Of a stretch of DNA of 64,000 bases, positions 55,626 through 64,000 are shown piece after piece. The position numbers and the translations under genes were made by a program. The DNA is taken from NCBI GenBank assembly GCA_016946835.1, contig JACVTC010000184.1, positions 124,001 through 188,000 of the forward strand, given 5' to 3'. Source of the stretch: Neocallimastix lanati (nom. inval.). Lineage: Eukaryota > Neocallimastigomycota > Neocallimastigomycetes > Neocallimastigales > Neocallimastigaceae. Position 1 is the stretch's first letter; every line of letters starts with the position of its first letter. Below the pieces are notes generated by a model that had not been told where the DNA came from, ran no database searches, and was given only the letters and a program-made list of their open reading frames with translations.

Positions 55626-56676
55626 TGATAAAATTAAAATTATGTAAAAACATAATTTTATGAAAGAACATAAAAATTAATGTAAACATAAAATTTATTA
55701 CATAAATTTTATGTTATGTTAAAATTGAAATAATTTATAATTTCTTTTTATTATTTTTATTATTTTTATATTGATATTTTATTTTATTATATTTTTAATT
55801 ATTTTAAATAATTATTATTTTATATTAATATTTTATATTTTATTAATTATAATAAATTTATATTTTATTATTATTATTTTATGAATATTTTATATTTTAT
55901 TTTATACTTTTATCTTAAATACTTTAAATACTAAATAATTAATTTTTATTATTTTTAAAATAGTTTATAGTTAAAGAAAATTATAAAAAGAATACTTTTT
56001 CTTTATGTTAATTCTTTGCAATATTTTATGCCAATTTACTTCATACAATACTTAATTTATATTATATAATTACTTTTATATTTACAATGAATAATTAAAT
56101 AAATGTAACAAATAAGTTTTATAATTACTTTTAAATAATAAATAAAGAAAATTTTATAATTAAATAACAAATTTATAAAACTTCTCCCAACAAGAGAACT
56201 TGAACCAAAGGCGTACTTTATCAATTGGTTATAATTTTTATTACAATCTGTTAAAATATTCAAATAAAAATAAAAATACTATTCTAATATAGAGGTTTTT
56301 AATAAAATAAAATATTTTTCAATATAAAATAAAACATTTCGATATAAAATTTTATAATAAAAGTTAAAATATAATATATAAATTTTTAATTATCAATATA
56401 TAAAAATATTATTAATACAAATTTTCATTATTAATATAAAAATAAAAAAATAAGATTTATTATTAATATTGCTAATATAAGTTTTAAATATATAATAATA
56501 TTACTATTAATACAAGATTTAATACAAAAATATAAAGTTTAATATAATTTTTGATTTAATTTTTGATCTTTGGATTTAAAAATTTATTAAAGTACAAAAA
56601 TAATAATGTACATATAATGTATTAGAAATAAATCGTAGATTTAATTAAGAATACATTATTTAGTACATTCTTATCA
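55626..56676 (+). repeat. LTR-like unit M1, element B/H group
   Basis: Starts TGATAAAATTAAAATTATG and ends TTAGTACATTCTTATCA; TTTT and element E follow. It has the AAAGAAAATTATAAAAAGAA block seen in the B/H group. About 1,050 bp is long for the group, so the left boundary is uncertain and other insertions may lie inside. Confidence 0.4.
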
Positions 56677-56680
56677 TTTT

Positions 56681-57052
56681 TGGTACAAGACCAATTGAAA
56701 AATGAAAATTAAATACGACTAAATTTACAAAAAAAACTAAAAAATCAAATTAATCCATAAAAGGATAAATTAAATTGAAATTTATATATAAAGTGTAAAA
56801 TTAGAAATTATTAAGACTCTCTCTTTTCCACATATAACCTTATTAAATGTAAAAAATTAGATTGAATGACAATTGATCTAAATTGAGATTTCAATTGATC
56901 AAAAATAAAAATTTAATAAAAATTAAATAAACAATTTATAAAGTAGAATTTAAGTATTTAGTTATAATTTACAACTTTAGTGTGAATTACTTATTATTGT
57001 GAATATTAATATAATTAGATTTAAATTTTAAAAATTCATTTACATTGCACCA
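56681..57052 (+). repeat. 5' LTR of element E
   Basis: 372 bp; differs from the 3' LTR at a few places (for example AAAAAAACTAAAAAATC versus AAAAAAATAGAAAATC; TTCATTTAC versus TTTATTTAC). Confidence 0.9.
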
Positions 57053-57060
57053 TAAAATTT

Positions 57061-57076
57061 TGGGGGCTCATCCGGG
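57061..57076 (+). promoter_or_regulatory. tRNA-Pro-type primer-binding site of element E
   Basis: TGGGGGCTCATCCGGG, 8 nt after the LTR, is complementary to a tRNA 3' end with T-stem CCCGG, acceptor ATGAGCC, discriminator C and CCA, as in eukaryotic tRNA-Pro. It differs by one base from the well-known gammaretroviral tRNA-Pro primer site. Confidence 0.7.
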
Positions 57077-57225
57077 AAGAAGTAAATGAATTAATTATAT
57101 TAATGAAAAACATAATAAGTAATAATAAATAGTATTATAAAGAGTAATAAATAAAAAAAAAATTTGAGATTAAATAAAATAATACTGTACGATAAACTAC
57201 ATATAAGCCAGCCTGTTGACGACAA

Positions 57226-58155
57226 ATGAAAGAAATGGACTATAATATTATTAATATTTTGCCGACCTTGGATAGTACCGATAAGCAAGAAGTAATTCGT
57301 TGGTATGTAGATGTTGACGCTATCCTTAAGGTGGCTAAAATAACCGACCCAGAGGTAATATATCAGTTAGCCTACTTGTCCTCACATGGTGAAACTCGTA
57401 AAGCAATTAAGGAAATCAAAGAAATCAGTAGATCCTTCCCATCCTTAGCTCAACTAAGAAAAGGACTATTAGGGAGAAAGAAATTATCAAAAATTGAACT
57501 TTATGATCATCTGAAGAATATAACTATAAAAAGGGATGAAGAATTAGAAGATTTTAATAATAACTATCTTCAGATGTATCAACAAATAGATGCTAAATTC
57601 AAGGAAGGCATTACCGTAATGGACTATCTCAAATCTATAAGATACAGGAGGGAGGCATGTCGAGTGGTCCTTTTAGATGACTGTTCTACCATAGAGGAAG
57701 CTACTAAGTCCGCGGAGAAGGCTCAAAAATTATGGGAATTCGAAAATTCCCTTGAAGAAGAAACTAGACGAACTTTTACCAAAGGATACAAGGCGAGAAC
57801 TCGTAGTCAAACCTTTTATTCTAATAACTTCGAAAATGGAGAGGAAAAGAAGATAGTTACCAGGAAATATAACTTAAGCTCGGATTATGAAGGACCAAAA
57901 AAGGAATTCGGAGAAAAAGGAATCTACTACAACAAAAACCCCAATGTCAGAGAAAAATCGTTTTACCAAGATTATTACAATAAGAACAGTAGGGAAATAC
58001 AAAAAGAAATTCCCGTTTTGAAAACTGCTTCGATAATCTGCTACCGATGTCAAGAACCAGGGCATAAAGTATACCAGTGCCCATACAGTAATGAAGAGCT
58101 TATCCAAGTTTTAAGCAACAGAATAAAGAAAAATATGGAAAGCTCCTCAATGTAA
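57226..58155 (+). CDS. Gag of element E
   Basis: 309 residues from MKEMDYNIINILPTLDSTDK. A helical capsid-like region (about 1-190) is followed by a charged linker and one CCHC knuckle CYRCQEPGHKVYQCP (Cys272, Cys275, His280, Cys285). The TAA at 58,153-58,155 lies five codons upstream of where the frame would meet the slippery heptamer A AAA AAC and TGA. By comparison with B, C and D this TAA is probably a nonsense mutation that uncouples Gag from Pol. Confidence 0.88.
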   Translation: MKEMDYNIINILPTLDSTDKQEVIRWYVDVDAILKVAKITDPEVIYQLAYLSSHGETRKAIKEIKEISRSFPSLAQLRKGLLGRKKLSKIELYDHLKNITIKRDEELEDFNNNYLQMYQQIDAKFKEGITVMDYLKSIRYRREACRVVLLDDCSTIEEATKSAEKAQKLWEFENSLEEETRRTFTKGYKARTRSQTFYSNNFENGEEKKIVTRKYNLSSDYEGPKKEFGEKGIYYNKNPNVREKSFYQDYYNKNSREIQKEIPVLKTASIICYRCQEPGHKVYQCPYSNEELIQVLSNRIKKNMESSSM

Positions 58156-58160
58156 GATAA

Positions 58161-58198
58161 AAAAAACTGATTAATGAGAGTCCATTAGCTCTCGTTAA
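58161..58198 (+). promoter_or_regulatory. -1 ribosomal frameshift site, element E
   Basis: Heptamer A AAA AAC (58,161-58,167) is in gag register and followed by TGA. After 7 nt comes the six-pair stem TGAGAG (58,175-58,180), loop TCCATTAG, and CTCTCG (58,189-58,194), extended outward by TTAA/TTAA to a 10-bp stem. The -1 frame opens into pol. The site is now downstream of a premature gag stop. Confidence 0.7.
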
Positions 58199-61100
58199 TC
58201 AAACTAACACTACTTCAAATTCAAGAATTAAGGTTTATGGTGCAGAAAGGAACGATAGAATAGAAAAAAACTTCCAAGAAAAGCAAAAGAAAAAGCCGTA
58301 TGACCATAAACCTAAAAGGTCTCTTAAAGATGACCCACAACTTATAACTAACACTCCTGCCACCCGTAGAATGGATTTAGATAACTCGTTAACTAAAGTA
58401 ACTGCGGAATCTATAACGGAATTGCACCCTTCAATCATAGCTCAACCTAGGATTGACAAGGCAAAGAAAGACTCAAAAAAGGAACGAAGAACAGAAATTA
58501 CCAATTCACTTCAGGAAGACAAAGCTACGATAAATGAGGGAGTCCCAATAATCATCAATAATGAGGATGAAGAGATGGTTGAGAAAGTGGAAAATGAAGG
58601 AATAAAAGCAACCTCTTTAATAAGAAATAAAGAGAAACATATAAACTTGATAAATAAGGAAACTAATTATAAAATTAAAGAAGATTTAAATAATACATTA
58701 GCTAATATTTCCATCGCCCAATTATTAGACATTAGCCCAAAAGTGAGAGCAGAACTCGTTAAACAACTGAAATTTAGTAAGAATGAACCCTCCGTTAATC
58801 TTGTACATCATGGAAAAATAGCCATATCTAAATGTAAAATATATGATGTACCATCCAAGGTATACTTAGATTATGGAGCAGGACTTAATTTAATCTCAAA
58901 ATCCTATTTGGAAAAGCTACCTGTAAAACCAAAACCTGTCGGAATATCTACCAGCTCCATAGTTCAAGTATTATCTGATGTAGATGAAACTCCAGGATTG
59001 ATTTATAAGATTCCCCATACTATTGGAAATATTACCATAGAAGCCGAATTTAGACTAGTCGAAAAAGATGATTTATTATTTGATATTATTATATGTTATG
59101 AAACAATAATTGAAAACAATTTATTTATAAACCCAGTGACGTTATAACTATGTAGAGTCAACCCTAAATTGGAAACAACCAAGATTAAGGAATTATTTAA
59201 AGAAATTAAGGATAAATATAATTTATGGGATGTTATTGAACAGCTTGATGAATTAGACAGATCAAATGAACCGCCAGATTTAAAACAGTATGAGATAGCA
59301 AATTTTATTTTTAACTACTAAACAGCCTAAAACAAGAAAGAAACATCAAAGAAATGACTCTCTTGTACTCAATACTGAAGACAATGATAATGAAATCACG
59401 ATATTTAATTTTACAAGTGAGGAGGAGAGAAAATCAACGTTAGAGAGGATCTATAAAGAGGGGATTGGTATTACCGATAAAAAATTCATCTCCAAAACAA
59501 AGAAAGTTCTCAACTCCTATGATGAAATAATTGCGTTAAGTACGGATGACCTTTCAAAAACCAATCTTTTACCTCATTCAATCCAATTGAAAAAGGATAG
59601 TCATCCTATTAAACAACGCTCATATCGGCTTTCTAAGTCTAAAGCTGATATATTAAAGCAAGAATTAGTTAAGCTAATTAACAAAAGACTAATTGTTCCT
59701 TCCCATTCTTCATGGTCTTCTCCTATTATTCTTATTCCTAAGAAAAACGGGAAATGGCGTCTCTGTGGACTACAGGAAGCTAAATGAACTAACAATCAAG
59801 GACTCTTACGCAATACCGTATATTGAAGAAATTTTATTCTCTGTTGGAGGAGATATTAAGTCTACTTCAACTATCGATCTATTTTCTGGGTATCACCAAA
59901 TACCCATGAAAGACGAAGATGTTGAGAAAACAAGTTTTACCACTATGTTTGGTAACTTTAATTTTGTAGTAATGCCCTTTGGACTTACTAATGCGCCTGC
60001 AACTTTCCAAAGGGAAATGAATAGGATATTTTTTCCATTAATTGGAAAATGTATGTTCGTGCATTTAGACGATTTAGTTATATTCTCCAAAAGCGAGAAA
60101 GACCATTTAGAGTTTAAAGGCTGTGTTCCAAATAATTAAAGAAAATGGATTGAAAATCAATATCGAAAAGTGCCACTTCTTCATGAAAGAAGTAGAAGTT
60201 CTAGGTCACTTGTTAACTACTAAAGGGATAAAACCAGTACCTTCGAAAATTGAAGCCATAAGACATTGGGAAAAACCTAAAAATATTTCGGAGCTTAGAT
60301 CTTTTCTAGGTACGGTAGGATATTATCGTAAATTCATACCAAATTTCGCTAGAGTTGCTCAATCATTATATAAGTTGTTGCGTAAAAATGAAGAATTTAG
60401 TTGGAATCAAGAATGCCAGGGAAGTTTTAATAATTTAAAGGAGTTCCTAATTCAAGATCCAATACTAAAATTTCCAGATTTCAGTAAAGAATTTATAATA
60501 AGGACTGACGCATCATACGAAGGTTTAGGTGGCGTCTTACTACAAAAGTATGATGGGAAGGAATTTCCGATTCATTATGTTAGCCGAACATTACAGAAAG
60601 AAGAGAAGAACTATCCTATTACTAAATTGGAAGGTGCCGCAGCTTTCTTTTCTGTTACTAAGTTCAAATCGTATATAACGGGAAATGATTTTGAAACGAT
60701 ACTCTATACTGATCATAAACCTCTTGTGGGAATGTTCAAGAACAAGGAGCCAACTGATAAGCAACTGGCTAATTGGGTGCTGGAATTTAGTATGTTAAAG
60801 GTCGTAGATAAATACGAAGAAGGTAAGAAGAATGTACTTGCTGACGCCTTATCAAGACTCGCACCTTTGAAACAAACCGAAGAACCAATTCAAGTATCTA
60901 GTATCACACCTCTTATGGACAAGTTTATTAATACAAAAATAGTAAATATTGAAGGTGAAGATTATTACGATGACGGTACTAGCTTAAGAAAAGTCATTAC
61001 CGATAAACAACAACAACTGGAGTTAATAGAAAAAGCACATAATGTAGGTCATGAAGGATCATTTAAGACCTACAACCGATTAAAGAGAGATTTCTACTGG

Positions 61101-62045
61101 CCAAACATAACAAGAGATGTTAATCATTATGTTAAAATCTGTCATAAATGTCAACTATTTCGCTCAAAACCATACCCCAAATATGAAGAAGACATTGCGA
61201 CCCCTTCTGAGGCTCCATTTGTTAGAGTAGGCTTAGACTTAATTGGACCCTTAAAAACGACTCCAAGAAATAATTCCTTTATTGTAGTACTCGTTGATTA
61301 CTTTACTGAGTGGGTAGAAGCTAAACCACTTAGTAGGATTGAATCTAGTGATATAATTGAGTTTTTAACCGACGTTTTTAGTCGACATGGGATTCCCGAA
61401 ATTTTAATCACTGACAATGGCCCTCAATTCGTATCCAGTCAAACTAAAGGATTCTTAGATATCTATAATATTTATATTCATCCTGCAACCACGTATCATC
61501 CCGAAACCAATGGTAAGGTTGAAAATAGAAACAAGGATATAGGTAAGTATTTGAGATTATTAAGTCAAGAAGAAAAGGATTGGGATGAACTACTTCCTGC
61601 TGCACTTTGGGCTCTCCGTACAGCTAAAAATGAGAAAACAGGCTTTTCTAGTTTCGAGTTATTGTATGGATGAAGAGATAAGCAACCGTTTGAACTATTG
61701 GTGAATATAGACCGGAAATTGCCTAATGAAACTAAGGAAGAATTTTTAATACGAAAATTTACTAGACATAGGAAATGGGTGCAAGAAGCTGAACAGAATA
61801 TTGAGAACGCGAATGCTTTATGGCGTGAACGAAGAAAACAAGTAAAACGTATGAAGAAAAATTATAATAAAGGTGATTTAGTATTAGTGCGTTATTTAAA
61901 TAGGAGGAAGTTAGACCCATTCTTTTTAGGTCCGTTGAAAATTGTAAAAACAGAATTTAACACCGTAGTCTTAAGTGACCCTGAAACCGGAGAAATCATG
62001 GACCGAAATGTCCACAAAAAGAATATTGTACCATACTTCTCTTAA
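58161..62045 (+). pseudogene. Broken pol of element E
   Basis: Pol order is kept but there are at least five breaks: a stop at 59,145-59,147, stop/frame change near 59,319, frameshift near 59,765 inside the RT VDYRKLN motif, frameshift near 60,112 after the RT active site, and TGA at 61,671-61,673 after FELLYG. Readable parts are protease LDYGAGLNLIS (Asp-Tyr-Gly instead of Asp-Thr/Ser-Gly), RT MPFGLTNAPATFQ with HLDD instead of YxDD (about 60,061), RNase H IRTDAS and TDHKPL, integrase HNVGHEG...CHKC, DLIGPL, TDNGPQF and NGKVENRN, and the C-terminal NVHKKNIVPYFS. Confidence 0.9.
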
Positions 62046-62048
62046 CTG

Positions 62049-62086
62049 ACTTCAAGGGACGAAGTCTAAGCTAAGGAGGGAGATCT
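62049..62086 (+). promoter_or_regulatory. Hairpin plus purine tract before the 3' LTR of element E
   Basis: ACTTC-aagggac-GAAGT (62,049-62,065) then CTAAGCTAAGGAGGGAGATCT directly before the LTR (the purine core is AAGGAGGGAG). Same arrangement as B and D. Confidence 0.55.
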
Positions 62087-62458
62087 TGGTACAAGACCAA
62101 TTGAAAAATGAAAATTAAATACGACTAAATTTACAAAAAAATAGAAAATCAAATTAATCCATAAAAAAGGATAAATTAAATTGAAATTTATATATAAAGT
62201 GTAAAATTAGAAATTATTAAGACTCTCTCTTTTCCACATATAACCTTATTAAATGTAAAAAATTAGATTGAATGACAATTGATCTAAATTGAGATTTCAA
62301 TTGATCAAAAATAAAAATTTAATAAAAATTAAATAAACAATTTATAAAGTAGAATTTAAGTATTTAGTTATAATTTACAACTTTAGTGTGAATTACTTAT
62401 TATTGTGAATATTAATATAATTAGATTTAAATTTTAAAAATTTATTTACATTGCACCA
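62087..62458 (+). repeat. 3' LTR of element E
   Basis: 372 bp, TGGTACAAGACC...TTGCACCA, followed by TTTTTTATG. Confidence 0.9.
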
Positions 62459-62514
62459 TTTTTTATGTAATAATCATTCTAAGTACTATCACTTAATATA
62501 ATTATTAACTTCAA

Positions 62515-63243
62515 TGTTGAAATTATAACTGAATTGAAATCTCAATTTCAGTTATTTACATTTCAATAGTTAAAAAATATTATTTATTTAATTATAAATA
62601 ATATATATATTTAAATAATAAATATAAATTCTTATTTAATATTTAAAGAATTATCTTAGGCCTAATAATTCTGAGAATATTAGTAAATAAGATTTATATT
62701 AATAATTTCAATTATCTACATATGACGTCACATGTATTTATTTATATTATGTTTATATATATGTTTACATCATATATATTAACTACTATTTTTAATTATT
62801 CAAATTAATTATATAATTATAAATTAAATTTATTTAGTTATATTAAATATTTTAAACATATCGATATTGTTATTATCTTAATATTTTATTAATATTCATA
62901 TTACTATATTATTAATATCTTATAATTAAATACTATTATTATGTAACTTACAAAGTATAAAAGAAAGATGTAAAAATCTATCTTTTATGTTCTTTGTAAG
63001 GTTATTGTATTTACAATAATTATATACTAATAATTCAATAAATAAATATTTTCATAAATCCTTCAAGGAAATTATTATTTAAAATATTCTTAGATATTAA
63101 GTGTTTAAATAACTTAACTATTTATCTTATATTATTTTTATATTATTATTAATTAATTATTGTTGGATTATTAATATATAATTCAACATATTAACCTAGT
63201 AACGTTATTAATCATAAAACTATTTTATATCTTAATTTTAACA
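62515..63243 (+). repeat. Solo LTR of the element C family, TSD TTCAA
   Basis: 729 bp starting TGTTGAAATTATAACTGAAT and ending TCTTAATTTTAACA, with TTCAA on both sides (62,510-62,514 and 63,244-63,248). Keeps TATAAAAG, the surrounding palindrome and GTAAGGTTATTG (about 62,996-63,007). Confidence 0.9.
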
Positions 63244-64000
63244 TTCAACTTAACGATTAATTCATTAAGTTGAGAAAATAAAAAAAAGTTTTACCTAAAT
63301 ATTGGTAGAGTTTATTATAAAATTAATTATAATAATAACACGAAAAATAAGAAGGAAGAAAGATTTGTATAAATTTAATTTTTTTAAAGTATGTTTTTTG
63401 AATAAAATATTTTATTAATTTGTTAAAGTTTAAAATATAAAATTGTTACTATTATAACTATATTTTTATAATAATAACTCTTGATTTCTTAAAGAGAACT
63501 CAAGAGCCTTATTTATATTTTTTTGTTAAAATAAGGTTAAATAAAAAAGGTTTTTCTAATCTTAACAAATTTCTTATCTAGGAAAAGATTAGACAGAAAA
63601 ACCTAGATAAGATTTTTGATCGATATTCTATCCATATCGATCATCGTAACAATTAGGTAAAACCAATTACTTTTAAGAAGAAATTGGAAAAAACCCTAAT
63701 TAACCGATTCCTAATCTAATCTAATGATCGAAAATAAAAGAATAAAATAATTAAAAGATATTTCGATCTTAAAATAATAAATTTACAAAAAAGGAAAATA
63801 AAATATTAAATAAAATACAGAATACATTATTAAATACATAATAGAATACATAATGTGTTTGTTTACAATTTAATTAAATAAATAAACTAAAACTAATAAA
63901 TTTAATAATTAAATATATAATAAATTATAATTATTTATAAATGAATAATTAATAATTAATTAAATAAAATTTTGTTATAATTTAAATAAATTTATAATTA
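63244..64000 (-). repeat. Partial LTR-like sequence of the element A group, reverse orientation
   Basis: On the minus strand it carries the A-group hallmarks in the same order: the stem-loop CTTATCTAGG...CCTAGATAAG with the TTTTTCTGTCTAATCTTTT loop (plus strand about 63,571-63,609), then hairpin CTCTTGAG...TCAAGAG (about 63,478-63,506) followed by TTATTATT. The left boundary is unclear and the right end is outside the window. Confidence 0.5.

Larger units (their letters stand above)
56681..62458 (+). mobile_element. Element E: Ty3/gypsy retrotransposon with broken pol
   Basis: 372-bp LTRs (56,681-57,052 and 62,087-62,458) begin TGGTACAAGACC and end ACATTGCACCA and are nearly identical. Flanks are TTTT on both sides. 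The interior has a tRNA-Pro-type primer site, gag, a frameshift cassette, and a pol of normal domain order interrupted by stops and frameshifts. Codons are less A+T-rich than in B, C and D. It is dead as an autonomous element despite similar LTRs. Confidence 0.9.

Noticed and set aside
56175-56235. tRNA-like sequence (TCTCCCAACAAGAGAACTTGAACC)
   Set aside because: It looks like a T-arm complement, but the T stem does not pair and the apparent D-arm is in the opposite orientation; no cloverleaf forms.
23352-63243. Centromere or heterochromatin domain
   Set aside because: A retrotransposon cluster with a chromovirus would fit, but nothing in the sequence itself (no satellite or CENP-A data) supports it.

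Overview
The window looks like nuclear DNA of an anaerobic gut fungus (Neocallimastigomycota). It is extremely A+T rich, with long homopolymer and (A/T)n tracts and asparagine-rich proteins. It carries an intronless GH6 cellulase and a GH11 xylanase ending in two fungal CBM10-type dockerins, a combination typical of the fungal cellulosome. Species assignment is inference; I have no database match.

Left part (1-23,336), sparse and gene-bearing. 1-1308 is the 3' part of a GH6 cellulase. 2,010-6,895 is a transposon graveyard: a broken LINE-type element (AP-like endonuclease and the first part of the RT region) abutting a decayed Ty1/copia polyprotein on the other strand. Further right lie a MITE-like inverted-repeat element (7,965-8,291), an ankyrin-repeat pseudogene (9.0-9.6 kb), the GH11 xylanase (13,768-14,853), a G+C-enriched island that folds like a structured RNA (18.4-18.8 kb), a two-exon gene for a conserved but unnamed fungal protein (20,695-22,047), and a tRNA-Ser(UGA) gene on the minus strand (23,255-23,336).

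Right part (23,352-64,000) is almost entirely LTR retrotransposons. Four Ty3/gypsy-type coding elements can be delimited by their LTRs: B (26,578-33,566; complete except for a late pol frameshift), C (37,357-44,344; an intact chromovirus with TSD TAAAT), D (44,847-50,944; integrase missing) and E (56,681-62,458; pol broken). Element A (23,352-26,575) is non-coding but has LTRs identical by eye. Solo or partial LTRs fill the gaps (about 34.6-37.3, 50.9-56.7 and 62.5-64.0 kb). Many are joined through only a TTTT or TTTG, and one element is often inserted exactly at the 5' edge of the next. The chain starts 13-15 bp upstream of the tRNA gene, as expected for Ty3-like targeting of Pol III start sites.

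How the parts work. B, C, D and E carry the same gag-pol expression device: a canonical -1 slippery heptamer at the end of gag, exactly 7 nt of spacer, then a 6-bp stem with an 8-nt loop, followed by pol in the -1 frame. Reverse-transcription priming differs between elements. B and D have a primer site matching a tRNA-Ala 3' end and E one matching tRNA-Pro. A and C have no tRNA-type site; the sequence after their 5' LTR is instead perfectly complementary to a segment inside their own LTR just downstream of a TATA-like box, which suggests Tf1-like self-priming. The LTR family of A also carries stem-loops whose stems differ between copies while pairing is kept. The shared frameshift cassette, the self-priming signatures and the LTR-edge insertion chain are the most notable signals in the window.
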